Origin: Scylla paramamosain
Taxonomy: Eukaryota > Arthropoda > Malacostraca > Decapoda > Portunidae
Direction of reading: 5' to 3'
DNA length: 64,000 nt
NCBI RefSeq assembly: GCF_035594125.1
Contig: NC_087171.1
Span: 16,765,767-16,829,766, forward strand
Each line of letters opens with the position of its first letter. Position 1 is the first letter of the stretch. Positions 15,977-39,886 of the stretch are shown in pieces. Below the pieces are notes generated by a model. That model was not told the DNA's origin and ran no database searches. It saw only the letters and a program-made list of their open reading frames with translations. The translations under genes were made by a program, and so were the position numbers.

Positions 15977-16378
15977 CGACCAGGTGAGCCATGGCAAATG
16001 TTGACTTGGATTCCAGGTGAGTGTTTGGGGGGGATGGGGGTGGCACAGGAGGGAAAGAGCGTAGGAGTGGTAAGAGACATGAGGTTCTTAAGACGCCCGG
16101 GAACAGACGGTAATGCCCTTGCGATTACCTTTTCCAGTAAGACTTGAGGATCTTTCAACGCGACTCAAACTGTGGAAGGGGAAAGGGAAGAAATTTGGTG
16201 CTTGGTGGTTTTTTTATTGCAAGTTTATTGTTTTTAGTGATGGAAGGAAGTTGACTACTGGTTATTTAGTTCGGTGGTTGTAAAGTTGTGGTCGAAAGTC
16301 ATGGAATTAATCCTCTGTACTCATTCTTTCTTCATGTTTTTTTTTTCCTCAGTCCCTCAAGCAGAAGTTCTATTAAAT

Positions 16379-16406
16379 ACATAACTACGAACACATAACT
16401 ACGAAC
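16379..16406. repeat. 14-bp direct duplication at foldback edge
   Basis: ACATAACTACGAAC is repeated head to tail. The inner copy is the outer end of the left arm of the adjacent foldback. Confidence 0.85.
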
Positions 16407-16610
16407 ACAAGACAAACACTTAAAGAAATCATATCATTTTCAACTGAAATGATCTCATCTGCTGACAGTCATCTTACAAATTCTGACAAATAATACTTAT
16501 ATATATATATAAGTATTATTTGTCAGAATTTGTAAGATGGCTGTCAGCAGTCATTTCAGTTGAAAATGACATGATTTCTTGAAGTGTTTGTCTTGTGTTC
16601 GTAGTTATGT
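16393..16610. repeat. Foldback / long palindrome, about 105-bp arms
   Basis: The left arm (16393-16505) and right arm (16506-16610) are reverse complements with only a few differences: an 8-base insertion (about 16452-16459) in the left arm and scattered single-base changes. The centre is CTTATATATATATATAAG, so there is almost no loop. No coding capacity or terminal transposase signal is seen. It could be a non-autonomous foldback element or an inverted duplication. Confidence 0.93.
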
Positions 16611-19120
16611 ACACGATGATCTCGGCGAAAAGAATAAGAATAGTAATAATAGCATTCAACAAATTTTCTTCTGTTTGAATCTGTATTTTCATGCGTTTGC
16701 AATTCATATTGTTTTACCTCACGAGCATTTCAATCTTTTTTCTTTTCTTTTCATTTGTTCCTCTCATAACTTCCGTGTTCCTTTGTTTGTTCGTTTGAGT
16801 CTCGGTTTTTGAGTCTTACGTATGTTTCTCAGTCCCTCGTGGCACCTGTGTTCCCGGAAATTTGTGAACTTTAATACTCTTTAATTCTCTTGCTTTGCAT
16901 TTACACATTCTCTTTCCGTGTTTCGCGAGTTGCGCAGGCTTATGATCACCAGGTCAGCATCCCATCAAGGCGCCGCGCTGCTCCCGTCGTCTGGCTTCAA
17001 GATGACCGCCGCGAGGGGAGCGGAACAGGGTAGATTCCGCTCGAGATTTGGACGTAACCCTGTCGATGCTCCGAAAAGGAAGAAAAAGAGACGAAAAAAA
17101 GTAAAAAGAAATAAAAAAAATATCCTCGGTCTTCTGCCAAGCGTCAACAGCCTTCCATCGACCCACTTCGCTATAGCTCCTGTGTCGCCGCCACCGCCTC
17201 CCTCTCTGGTCATCTGACGCTCTTCCTGCTTCTTCTCTTTGACCTCATTATTGAACTTCCTTAAAACCAGAGCAGACTTTGACCTATTCTGATCTCCTAG
17301 TTGACCCGTATTGTTGTATCACTGTGGCGCCTGTGTCTGATCCTTCACGTATATTGCACTTCTTATCACTGGAATGCCGTCATCTTGCCAAGCCGTCTGC
17401 CTCTCTTGCTCGTTGATAATGACTGGTATGTCTGTGTGGAGGGGGTGGAATTAAAAGTACGTTAAGAGATTCCCGCTATCCCGCTCCTTACCGTCCCTGC
17501 TTCACTATCCCTCCACCATCTACTCCTCCCCCTCTTCCAGGACTGCTATGGAAGTTCGTGGTAGTGGTAGTGGTGGTGGTGAGTTCTCCTGGCGTCGCTC
17601 CAAGGAAAAAGAAAAAGAGAAAGAAAGAAAACGTAGATCCCGGAAGAGTAAACCTGCTAGTGCCACTGTCATCACCACTATCAGCACCACCACCACCACC
17701 ATCATCGCTGCCACAGTAGAAGTGTTCGTGCAACCTTATTCCTTCCGTACTGACTCCGTTAATAGCACTGATCTCGAGTGACTCGTATGTTTTTGCGAGA
17801 ATTTGATAGCGTTATAGGACGGGCTGCTCTTTATTGCCTTATTTGCCTACTTGACTTTATCTAGACATGACATCGGTGTACAAAAATTATTAATGTGGCT
17901 TGAAAGTTTTGTTGATGTGAATTGTTTTTGCCACTCGTGAATGTGGGATCCAATTGCGAAGAAAGTCATTGCATATTACAACACATTGCAAGCCTAAAAT
18001 TTACTGTTCCCGAAGAAGCTTATGTTGTACAGACAAACTTTACCGTAAGATTGTTGGAATGATCATGTAATATTTCTGCACCCATGAGTTGTAATTCTTT
18101 TCATCTTTCCTTTTGTGACTTGTTTAATATAGTCAGCAGTCAGTGATACTAAGACTAGTTGAAGACTAGCACTATCAAATCAAACAGGCTAGTTACCGCT
18201 CTGTTTTGTATTTAAAATCTACTTCTATTCACTTGGTTTTATAGTATATTCTATCTAACAGGCTAACTAAAGGTCTGTCTACAATAAAAATAAAAAAGAT
18301 CAACACTTGTTTTCACTTTGAAGTTTGAGTTTCTTATCATTTTTCATTCCCCTTTTATCCCGTCTATCTCAGTTCCATTTTTCAAGCAGAGACAACCAGA
18401 CTGACCTCTCTCGTTGGCATTCACGAGCGCCACCTGCAGAATTCAGAGATCGGTAAACAATCGCACAGGTTCACTCATTCGTAAATTGCTTCCCCTTTGA
18501 TGTTGGACTAAAAGGATCGCGGAGGTCATGATGCTTTTATCTTTTCTTCATCGTTCCTTTCTCCTTTAATTCATCATTCTGCTTTTCTCTTTCTCAGTGT
18601 TATCGGGTTGGCTTCATTTACTGCTCTCCTTATTGTTCTACGCGCGTTGGACATCATTTATCTATTGTAATGGTTTAGGCAGGACCAGATGACGACGCGA
18701 GGCTGCAGAGAGGGCAGGGCAGGGTACAGGTTATGCGTTGAAGGGCTGGGGAGCAACATGATTCATCGCAGTAATTCATCAAGAGCTGCCATTTTTCCTC
18801 TACATCCAGCCTCTCCACTCTTCGTTTGAAAAATTTATCTAGTCCTCTCCTTCTTACCTCCTCGCTGCTTTTCTCTCGCCTGCCTTTTCATTTTTTTTAT
18901 TTTATTTTATTTATTTTTTTTTTGCTTGGTGGCGGTTCCTTTTTTTTTTTTTTTCCATGGTATGATAAAGTACCTCGAGGGGTTTACAGAAGAGGAAAGA
19001 TAAATGGAAAGGGCCCCAGTAGTTAGAGGCACACCTCCAAAGGAACATGACTCTCAGAAGACCACACTGCTCTGCCACTACACACATAGAAAGTAAACTG
19101 CGTGTCTATTCTGAACGATC
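16611..19120. other. Unique sequence, no gene seen
   Basis: It holds short (GGT)n at about 17557-17580 and (ACC)n at about 17680-17705. Near 18180-18270 the phrase AACAGGCTARYTA is repeated about 75 bases apart. The basic frame at 16918-17217 shows no family I recognise. Confidence 0.5.
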
Positions 19121-19124
19121 AAAA

Positions 19125-19156
<32 letters not shown>

Positions 19157-19230
19157 AAGTTGTGTTCTATGTCTTTGATGATAACATTCGTCTCCTCTTC
19201 GCCTGTTCAACGCGCGAAAACCGTTCCTGT

Positions 19231-19290
<60 letters not shown>
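19121..19290. repeat. Poly(A) tract and (GT)n(GA)n
   Basis: A-rich run at 19121-19160, then (GT)n ending in five GA units at about 19233-19290. Confidence 0.9.
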
Positions 19291-19398
19291 TATTAATTAT
19301 TAGATGTGATGAAGAGCCAAGCGTCTAAAGAGGCACCTGCCGTGACAAATAATTAGCGGGTTTTATAATTAATTGCATTAGTTTCCATTAAGCACAGG

Positions 19399-19747
<349 letters not shown>

Positions 19748-20221
19748 CCCACCCTTTCCATTCTATGAGACATCCCCCTTTTTCTCACTTCACTGTCCGG
19801 GGCTCATCCTCTTCACCTTCGTTCTCTCTTTCCATCCTCGCCCTTCACCTTTCTCCCTCTCGTTGCAGCCTCTTATCTTCCACAGTCCTACCCTCACTTC
19901 ACTTTCTTCCTGGCCATCCCAATCTTCTTTCGGCAGTCCAATTAGAATACGAAGAGCAAATTAGTATCCCTTAAAAGTCGAGGGAGATTTTTTTTTCTTC
20001 CTCTCATCCCCTTTTCCAGTTCTTTCTACTCCTTTTCCTATCCCTTTTTCCTCCTCACCTCACTTACTTGCTTACTTACTTCTTTTTTGGTGTTCTTGTT
20101 TTTTTTTTTTAACTTTTATTTGTTTTGGGATCTGTTTTTTTCTATTCTTTTTTTCTTTTCTATTCTTTTTTTTTTTTGTGTTTGTATATTTGTTGTTTCG
20201 TTCGTTCGTAGTGATTTGTTT

Positions 20222-20228
<7 letters not shown>

Positions 20229-20296
<68 letters not shown>
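20229..20296. repeat. (GT)n microsatellite
   Basis: About 34 GT units. Confidence 0.96.
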
Positions 20297-20298
<2 letters not shown>

Positions 20299-20414
20299 AT
20301 GGCAGTGGATGGTTACAATGGATGCTATTGTGCGATTTCCGCTTTTATTGCGTTTAGTGTATTTCATTCTCGATTGTGTTGCGATTTTTTTTTTTTTTTC
20401 TAGTTTGATGATAT

Positions 20415-20739
<325 letters not shown>

Positions 20740-21137
20740 GTATGTTAAGCGTGCACTCAGTAGTTAAGGCTCTTCCCTTTAAGTGAAATCCTCTCTTTAA
20801 TATGGACTACTCCCCCCGATACCCCACGACACCCTTTCCTTTCCCACCTGCTACCCCTGCAATCCCCCCAGCCTCTCTTCACCCCCCTCGCCTCACCTGG
20901 TATATTCTGTTATATCTGTTACATCTTCCTCCTCCCAGTCTTCTCTTCCTCCCCCCACCTCCCAAATCGCTCCCTCGGAAGAGTGTGGGAGCATCTGAAG
21001 TTTGTCGATGGGATAAGTGACGTGGGATAAATTACAGAATTGTTCGGTAATGAAGGGATGATTGATGTGATGCGTGGTGTGTTTTGCGTAAGTGCAGTGC
21101 GGTACACGTTCACTCGTTCATTGAAGTAGAACATGCA

Positions 21138-21140
<3 letters not shown>

Positions 21141-21213
<73 letters not shown>

Positions 21214-21222
21214 CTCGCTCTC
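21141..21222. repeat. (CT)n with (CGCT) tail
   Basis: (CT)n ending in a few GCTCTC units. Confidence 0.95.

Positions 21223-25102
<3,880 letters not shown>

Positions 25103-25181
<79 letters not shown>
25103..25181. repeat. (GA)n microsatellite
   Basis: About 39 GA units. Confidence 0.96.
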
Positions 25182-25184
<3 letters not shown>

Positions 25185-27269
25185 ATAACCTGTTGGCCAA
25201 ATCTCAACAAGCACACGTATGTACGAGTACCTGTATGGCAGCGGTTTAGCAATAACAAACAAAACTGACGAGGGACAACAACCACAAAAAGCCCCAGAAC
25301 GCTGTTCCACAAAAAAGGGACACAATAGGGAAATTTGTAGTATGGTTCAGCAATCCCGGCAGAGCGTGACAACAGTGTGTTTTCATCCTGCCTTCAAATA
25401 ACTGCGGGGTTAACTTTTTCCATTAAGCGAAGCAAACTCTTCTGACCTTTCTTTTAAAACAGAATCGAATGGGACGTAAAAAAAGTAGCGCTTGCATATG
25501 TAATCTCTTGGCGGCATCGTTCCCTTAAACTTGGACAATAGTCAGTTTTCTTTTTTACTCTTCCGTTATTTTTATGTAGGAAATTTTGTTGTGTGATGGT
25601 AACTTTCCTCACTTCTTACAAAAGACACAAAAAAATCAAAGTATATTAGCGTGTGCAAATAGCAGCAAACTTTTTTTTTAACAATGAGAGACACCTGGTG
25701 ACAGACGACTTTCGAGTTTCTCACTGGTAGAGGAAGCATCACTGTAAAAACTGAGGGCAAGAGGGAATGATGGCGATACAGAAAAGATAAAGAGATAATT
25801 AACAGTATGTCACGTGAAGACTAGTGGGAGAAGGAAAGAAGTGAGTAAGAGATTGTAAAACTTAAGGTAGAAGGGTAAGGGAATGAAGAAATGAGATGAG
25901 GCTACGCTGTGAGGACGTGCTGTGGATGTGAAAAACCCCGGGGGGAAGAGTTAGGTGCAGAGAGGCGGTAAACTAGGACGAGCAAAGTGAATGAAGTCAT
26001 GGCGGAAGGAGGGCGGGAGGGAAAGACGCCGTTCAGAGGCGGTTCTATCATTAAAGCTAAATTAATTGCTAATTAGGAATAACTTAAAAAATTAAAAAGA
26101 AACATCAGTCAGCCGCCAACAAGCGTGGCAGACTGTGCTATAATTAGTCCAGCTCCGCCACCTGTGGGTCTGCTGTAAATGTCATTATTATTTGCAGCAA
26201 CGAGATATTACGATAATGTGACCTTTCTCCACTGGCAGGTCAAGTTGGCAGTTGGCTTTGGTGCGCCATGACCTCCTTTCCATTGACAGCAATATAGGAA
26301 CACCTTTTTTTCACGTGTCATGGAGATTGGCTAAGGAAGAATAAGTAAATAAAAGTTAGTTCACAATGCCATTCCAAAAAACAAACAGTAGAAGGAGAAT
26401 CAAGAGAGACGCCCAGTTTAGTTTCCCTGTGTAGTTATTTTTTTTCCTTTCATTCTAAAATGTGTGTAGGCACTTTAGTAAGAGTTACTGTTTACCGCCA
26501 CCTTGAGGGCAGTGACCCCATTAGCATTGCTGTTATGTAACTGTCTTCAGTCTTCTTGGCAACGGAAACAATGATTAGAAAGAAAACAGACATGCATACA
26601 TATTCGAATAAATTTATGTGTATTGCAAGTTAGAGTATTGTGAAACCGTCCAGAGCAAAGGTCAGTGATATGACTCGGAGTTGAAATATTAACAAAAGTG
26701 AATCATTATTGCTAAAATAAAAGTTGTATAAAGTCTGTGTTGATTTTTTGTAATGCTCACACATGAATAATCTACCGCTTGTGTTTGTTTCGTTTTGTGA
26801 ATACTGATAATCGTGGCTGGAAACTTAACAACCCTAGTCCCTGACCTTTATTTATTTATATTTTTTTGTTTACGTAAGAATAACACTCATGTAATTAGTC
26901 TGCTGCCGCACTGCAGTCATTTAAATGTAAAGTGTTAAAACAGTACTAAATGTTCGTTTTTTTTTCATTCCTGCCTTGTTGTTCAAATTACCACGTGGAC
27001 AACTTAAACAACCACGTCCATTTAAATAGTTTTTTTTTATTTCTTTAAGTATATGAATGTTTATTTCCTACTCTTTTTCTTTCGCATAAAATTTCATGCT
27101 GCATTTTTTGTTGATTCGAGACAAATTGTGGAATGGAGGCTGACGTGTGCGAGGGAAAGGTGAAGGGCGAGTGGCAAACATCAGGGGAGAGGTGATGCAA
27201 GGGAGAAGCGGGGAATAAGGGGGGAGAGGGAGCGGCGACCCCGATCATAACCGTAATAAAAGTGCTGTC

Positions 27270-27273
<4 letters not shown>
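25182..27273. other. Longest microsatellite-free stretch of the left half
   Basis: Two kilobases of ordinary AT-rich sequence with no array over 20 bases. No frame over 62 codons opens in 25.2-27.0 kb. I see no exon. Confidence 0.55.
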
Positions 27274-27545
<272 letters not shown>

Positions 27546-27677
27546 CATTTGTTATTCCACGCTTTTTTTTTTTTAGTTATATTTTCGAAAAGTTACCTGA
27601 TAATGTTTAACGTTGTTTTGTCTTGCTCCGTAAAACTAAAAAAAAAGTTCACTCAGAATATCACATTTGCCAGTTTC

Positions 27678-27678
<1 letters not shown>

Positions 27679-27740
<62 letters not shown>
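27679..27740. repeat. (CAA)n microsatellite
   Basis: About 20 CAA units. Confidence 0.95.
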
Positions 27741-27741
<1 letters not shown>

Positions 27742-28057
27742 TAACATATCATAATTTATTGCTTTCTGGTCTTTCTCTCCCTCTTGAGTTGTGGAGGATG
27801 TGAATGGGGTTCTCCTCTCTCTCCGTCCCCTCCTCTCCTCTCCTTCCTGGTAGTGGCAGGCCGGGTTTCCCTCTGCTTCACGCTTTCCCTCCTCCCGAGT
27901 GTCACCGCTCTGCACTTTGCTTTATGTGCATATTGTGTAATGCTTTTAAGCGCCACTAAATATAATGTATGCGGGACTTTGTAATTCTCCGAGTCGGTTT
28001 TTTATTTTATTTTATTTTTGCTTAGTTTTTTCTTCTTTTTAGTCTGCATAGAATGGA

Positions 28058-28122
<65 letters not shown>

Positions 28123-28205
28123 TCATCATTATTATTATTGTTATTGTTATTATTATTATTATTATTAGTAGTAGTAGTAGTAGTATTTTTATTATCATTA
28201 TTATT
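28058..28205. repeat. Compound (ATT)n(AGT)n(ATT)n(AGT)n
   Basis: ATT and AGT blocks alternate, with ATC and GTT variants at the joins. Confidence 0.93.
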
Positions 28206-29619
28206 GAGGAGCAACTTAGCAAGACACCATTCACATCCCTGAACAGCCGGGGTCGTTCTGCTCTTATGGACGCACCGCTCAGTCTCGTGATGGCGGCCTT
28301 TGTAGTGCGTCCACTTTGTCCGGGGCCGTTTTGACTCGTTTGGCACTCGTCCCCCGCGTCCCCAACCCCCAACGAGCCAGCAGAGTAGCACATCTCACGC
28401 CCTTCGCTGCACAGGATCACTTATCCGCCTCCAGTGGCGAGAGGTGCGGGATGATCAATACCCAGCCGTGGCTGCAGCCTGGGGCTAGAGGCAGGAGACT
28501 GAGGATGGAGCAGGACTGGGTTAGCAAAAGGCGTGTTTGGAGAAAGTTTTGTCAAGTTTGAGGCGAGCTGGAGTGGTATGTGGAGGCTTTTAAGATAACA
28601 GAGGATGCTACTGGAGGGAATATTATTATTATTATTTTTTTTTTTTTCCTGGTGGAAAGAAACAAAGCTCTTAACTAGTTCGTGTTTCGAGATTTTTCTT
28701 TTTGTCTTCTCTGTTGGCTTGTTTTGAGAACTAAGCCTATACTTATCTTGCATCTCGGCTGAGCTCTTGGCTGTGGGGTGCGTCGATTACTCCGCTTGAT
28801 GATCTGCACTTCGTATAAAATTGTTTCATATATTCTGTAAACCAAAAATAACAACCACAGCGAAAACAAAAATGCACCTCTACACCCATTAATTCACTTC
28901 TTGTCGTGTTCGTAAATTCCGCTCTGCACCTCTTATTTTAATCCTTTATGTTCACTTCACTTGAAAGCCATCAAGGTTTTACTGAGCACGGGGGAAAGAA
29001 CGGACACGGGGAGCTTAGTGCTGGAAGTTTTATCATTTAACTTCCACTGCATCATCAAGTGCAGGAGAGCCAGCGCGTGTCCCTTGTCCCCGCTCATGAG
29101 GTAGAAGTAAAATTTTAATCTTAGTGGCTTCCTGCGGTGACAGTTTTAAATGCCGTGCAGAGAAAATTGACTCTTGTTTGAGGCCATATAAACTTTGTCA
29201 TAGACCAAACCAAACTTGACTGTTCACTCTCTGTTTTGCTGCCAGCTCCGTTTCCCAAGTGAGCCCTAAGCAAGAAATTACTGTGCGGCATCACAGACTT
29301 ACTTTGATACTTTGGGTCGTATATCATTTCATATTATACTTCGGACATTTTATATCATATCGTTACACTCAGTAATGACTGGTGAACCCAAACATGATTT
29401 TTTTTTGATAAGAAATTAACAAATATAATGAGTTGAATTGAAAGATCATGTCTGAAATATTTATAGCGCATTTTGTTTATTGCAACAATTTGTATTGACT
29501 GCAATAATTACAAATATAAACAATCCCATTTTGTAGAAGGAACTCTCCTGAATACGATGTTATACTCAGATTTGTGATAAAATGTCATATAGGTGGTATA
29601 TAGATTTGTGAATGAAATT

Positions 29620-29620
<1 letters not shown>
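28206..29620. other. Unique sequence, GC-richer at left
   Basis: 28220-28560 is GC-rich relative to its surroundings. Frames on both strands overlap there and none has a recognisable domain. Confidence 0.5.
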
Positions 29621-30110
<490 letters not shown>

Positions 30111-30709
30111 CTCTAGGACTTCTGGTAGTTATTACGTCAATTCCGTCGAAAGAGGGTAACTCAATTGTGTTGCATATTATTATAGACTGCATGAACTATT
30201 TATTTATGCATTTTCAGTTTCAAATTCCAATATTCCTGGAAGTTATTATAAATTTTGTCTTCCTTGGTGTCTTATGATTCGATAACTGTCGCCCACCGAT
30301 GACCTGTGTTGACGAATTTGTTGTTCCTGTTCATAAACACATTCCTTACATCAATATGAAGAGTTTGCTTTTTGTTTGAGGCTCCTATGTTGATTTTAAG
30401 CATTTTATTCAATTCTTAAAAAAAAAAAAAAAAAAATCAGCCTTAGGACTTACTTGGGAAAGGCTTGATTTTGAGTGGACAGTCATGTACTCGTATGCTG
30501 TAGTTTGTGCATCCATCTTCTCTCCATTTTTATTTATTTATTTATTTTTTTGTTAAGTTTAGTGCCATCTTACGACCGCTTTTTCTTTGTTAGTTCTATC
30601 AAAGGGAAGGTAATCTATTGTGATTAATACTTCTTGTTGTCCCAGAAGTCTCGTTTGGGCCACGGAATCTGTTTACTTTTGTTGTCTTACCACTAAGAAC
30701 CACGGAGGA

Positions 30710-30711
<2 letters not shown>

Positions 30712-30785
<74 letters not shown>

Positions 30786-30802
30786 GTTGTTGTTGTTGTT
30801 GT
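30712..30802. repeat. (ATT)n(GTT)n
   Basis: ATT triplets with a terminal GTT block. Confidence 0.95.
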
Positions 30803-31156
30803 TTTTCTGTTTTCATATTGTATAACCTAGGCTTTTAGAATACGTTTCTCCTCTCCCTTCCCTTCCTTCTTCCGTTCTCATTTCCTGACGTGATTTGAAG
30901 GATTCTAAAAATATTCTTCTCTTCCTCCTCCTCCTCCTCCTTTTCCAATATCCTTTTTCTTGTTTTCTTTTCTTTTTTTTTTTATGTTTTCTCTTTCATC
31001 TCCTCCTCCTCTCCTCCTACTGCAAGGGACGCCAACAGGTAGCTGGTGGTGATGGTGTTGGCAGCAGCAACTTCAGGTCTTTCACGAACAAAACGCCTTG
31101 CAACATAAGCAGTAATTCCAGTTGTTCGTCACAAGCAAGATTCACCTTAACATGAG

Positions 31157-32954
<1,798 letters not shown>

Positions 32955-33455
32955 CTGTTATTATTATCATTATTATTGTTAATACTATTTAATACTATTA
33001 TTATTCTCTTTATACATAACTTCATAGTGTTTGGTAGCAAACTGACAAATGCACTGGGAAGTACCGACGCTGAACGCATTGGTCTCGTCTGCTACATAAG
33101 ATACATTTTCTTCTCTCTACTTCCATTCCCTTCCCCGTGTAATCTCATTTCCAGTACCTTCCCAATCAGTCGCTGCTTCCCTCCCTCTTTTTGGTTCATC
33201 GATTATCCAACAGCGAATGAATGTGTGTGTGTTTTTTTTCCCCTTTTTTTCCTTCCTTCCTTTATTCCTTGTGGCTTACCTTGAGATCCTCCCTAATGTC
33301 TTCTCTGTTTTCCTTTAGTCCGGTCTTGTTGGTCGTGCCTCTCTCAGTGAGTCACGTTAAAAGACAGCGAGGAGAACGTGACTTTATTACTGTTTTCGTT
33401 TTACTGGATTATAATGCATCTACTTAGTCAATCAGTATGTCGGTTGGTTGGTAAG

Positions 33456-33504
33456 TCAGTCAGTCAGTCAGTCAGTCAGTCAGTCAGTCAGTCGCATGAT
33501 GCTC

Positions 33505-33594
<90 letters not shown>

Positions 33595-33640
33595 TGTCAG
33601 GAAGTTAATCAGTCAGTCAGCCAGTCAGTCAGTCATATCA
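33456..33640. repeat. (CAGT)n, palindrome, (GA)n, (CAGT)n
   Basis: (CAGT)n at 33456-33493 and again at about 33609-33635 flanks (GA)n at 33509-33591. Between the first array and (GA)n sits TCGCATGATGCTCATGCGA, eight-base arms with a three-base loop. Confidence 0.93.
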
Positions 33641-34082
33641 GCTGCCAACATTATTACCTTGCTGGTCGCGGTTTTGTTTACGCAATGTAATCAGGGAATG
33701 TTATGCATGATTAAGAATACCTACGTTTTCTATTCCGCAGATACCAAGGCAAATTGTAATATTAATGTTATTTTTGCATATATAGTACTCTTTTTTTTTT
33801 TTCGTTGTTTTCTGCCTCTTTTACGGTTTTCCTTACTACATTATTCTTCTATCCACCCAGCCACTCCCACGCACAAGTCCAGACATTCTCGCTTCCAAAA
33901 CTGTAATATTCTCCCACTCTTGTTTCTGTTTCTGTGATGATAGAACAATATCTGTCGCGTTTTATTTTCCCGTGGTGTTATTTCCTGCCGCTCCCTCCAA
34001 AATTGATGATGGTAATTATTTTTTTTTAATGTTCCCTTTGTATAATTGTACATACTTTGAACTTACGCTTTTCCAACTTCAT

Positions 34083-35481
<1,399 letters not shown>

Positions 35482-36061
35482 TATATACAGCATAAGTGTA
35501 TAAGGCAGGCGCGTAAATTTCATCACCTGTCATCTGTGAGAGGTTACAAAGGTTCTCTTTATAAAATATCACCAATTCATCCCTATTTCCTAGAATCTAC
35601 GAGTATCTTTGAGATAAGAGGAAAAATGAAAAAAAAAAAATAGTATTATATAGGAACCTTCGTACTGCGGATAGTAGTTTTAGTAGAGCAGGAACAAAAA
35701 AGGTTTATAAACGATGGTTAGAGGGACTGGAGCATAAGCACACTCCCATCAGAAAGGAGAGGTGAATGTGTACGGGCAGAGACGGAAGTTTGGCACGTCA
35801 GTCTGCCAGCACGGAAGCACAGTCTTTGGGTGCGGTGTAAGAAAGTCCATTCCAGTGCCAAGACAGGCGGCCTTACAAGGTCAGGGCCACAGAGACATAA
35901 AAACTCATTAAGAAGAATCTTGGCATCAGGCATAATTAGGTCAGAGGTGGTGGGGTGGAGGGAGGGAGGAAATAGCCCGTCATTTCCCAAGTTTCAACAA
36001 AGATTTTAAACTTCAAAAATGAGAAAAAAGGAAGCACCATCATGGAATAAAAGAAAGTACG

Positions 36062-37316
<1,255 letters not shown>

Positions 37317-37373
<57 letters not shown>

Positions 37374-37502
37374 GGTGTGTGAGCTGGGAGGTGCGTAGTA
37401 GTAGTAGTGGGAGTATAAAGGAGTTTGAGAGAGTGGTGTGTGACAAAATTTTGGCCTTCCTCATCCCTCGTATACGTGATTTTGAGACACTGGTTAGTAA
37501 AG

Positions 37503-37549
<47 letters not shown>

Positions 37550-37557
37550 TGTGTGTG
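37317..37557. repeat. Two (GT)n arrays
   Basis: (GT)n at 37317-37371 and 37505-37557, the second with a GTAT interruption. Confidence 0.95.
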
Positions 37558-37752
37558 AAGTTAAATTCCAAAATAAATATAAAAAAAAATCTTTGAAAAA
37601 ATGGTATATAATGGGATTCATAAACTACCAACGTTTCTATTTATGTGTATGTATGCATTTTGAATCCACATACACCTTGGACAGGTTATCAATACGTTAA
37701 ACCATGAAAGGTCTTGCTACTTCCCTTAAAGTAGATATTACACAATGGACAA

Positions 37753-38253
<501 letters not shown>

Positions 38254-38575
38254 TTTGCTCCTTTACTCCTCGTTTTTAGCTCTTTCTCTTGTTCTTGTCC
38301 TCCTCCTCCTCCTCTTCCTTTATTAATCTTTCGCGTTTCCTCCTTCATTTCTTTTTCGTCTCTTACTTCTTTCCCTTCAGTCTTCTTTCTGTCTTTCTTT
38401 GCTTCGTTATATTCCTGCTTTTTTTCTTCTTCTTCTTCATCCAGCATTTTCTCTCTTCCTCATTAATTACTTCCTCCATTTTTTCCTTCCACCACTATCT
38501 AATTTATTCTGTCTTCCTTCCAACTTTTTTCTTCTTGTTTTCCTTGTCTTCCTTCTTCTTTTTCTCCTTATCATT

Positions 38576-38669
38576 GCCATAATCTTTTATTCTCATCCTC
38601 ATCATCCTTATTCAGTTTTCCTTGAAATTTATTCACCTACTTTGCATTCCTTACACTTTCAAAAGTTTC

Positions 38670-38746
<77 letters not shown>

Positions 38747-38777
38747 ATCGTTATCATTCTCTAAGTGGAAGAAAATA

Positions 38778-38854
<77 letters not shown>

Positions 38855-38948
38855 GAAACTTTTGAAAGTGTAAGGAATGCAAAGTAGGCGAATAAATTTC
38901 AAGGAAAACTGAATAAGGATGATGAGGATGAGAATAAAAGATTATGGC
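38576..38948. repeat. Foldback with microsatellite inside its stem
   Basis: Outer arms at 38576-38673 and 38851-38948 are each 98 bases and reverse-complementary with one difference visible (TTCACC versus TTCGCC). Inner arms are (GA)n at 38674-38742 and (CT)n at about 38781-38850. The loop is about 38 bases. The whole 373-bp unit is a perfect hairpin in form. Confidence 0.95.
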
Positions 38949-39027
38949 TCAGAATTTTTCCTTGCTCCTTTTCTCCAGTAATACCTCGATCTTGCCTATC
39001 TCTTTACGTTTCCTGTTGTCCCATATA

Positions 39028-39085
39028 GATAGATAAGCCGATAGATAAATAATAGATAGATAGATAGGTAGGTAGAGAGATAGAT
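39028..39085. repeat. (GATA)n, imperfect
   Basis: ATAGATAGATA units with GGTA and GAGA variants. Confidence 0.9.
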
Positions 39086-39886
39086 TGGCTGATTGAGGAT
39101 TAATTCGTCACTATTTTTATCTGAAACATGTTCGCTTTCTTGATTATATATATATTTCTTGTTTTTCTAAAGGCTCATTCTAAGTTTCTTTCATTTATAT
39201 TGCATTTTTACTATTCCTTTCTATTCATACTTTTAACATTTTATTTTCTCTTTACTTTCATGTTTTTTTTTGTCTCAGCTCTATTTTTCCCTCTCGTGTT
39301 TTCGTTTTTTTTTTTTTTTTTTTTTGTGTTGGCTGTACGTGATAGAAAGCAGGAAGAAGGGCAACTTGGAGAGGAGAGAGAGTGGAGAGGAGGGGGAAAA
39401 AGGAGCATGAGGAGGAGATAGGGAAGAGCTGCGTAATGAGGTGGCTGAAATACAGGTGTGGTATGCTACGTAATTAAACCTTGTTGGATCGAAGTATATA
39501 CTTGACATAGCCTTGAGGTTTCCATGGTAATTGTGGCAGGTACAGTGGAAGCCGGTGGTGCATGAATGGGTTTTGGTGATGCGTGTGGTGATATGTAGAG
39601 AAACATTTTTTTTTTTTTAAGTGAGATGGGTTCTGGACGAGGGCAACGAAAAGATGACGCCAGTACCTAAAGAATCTTGTTAGGAAAGAACATGGAAAAT
39701 TACGTGACATATCTTCTAACCTCCCTCTCGACAGTGCTGTATAGATGAACGTAACTGTATGTTGTGGTGATGGGGATAAGGGTGATGAAGGCGTGGTGTC
39801 GTGGTGTGGTAGTGCTGTGGTGTATGGGAGTCGTTGTCAGTTTCCAGGGATAACGAAGCACCAACCGAATCTATTATAGTTAATTG

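Noticed and set aside
15960..16015. Possible exon ending in CCAG followed by GTGAGT on the plus strand
   Set aside because: The upstream side is (GA)n with no pyrimidine tract, so no acceptor can be proposed. The peptide is too short to judge.
19200..19234. Coding-like peptide before a GTAAGTG at 19228
   Set aside because: The donor is the first unit of a (GT)n array and the upstream side is an A-rich run without an acceptor.
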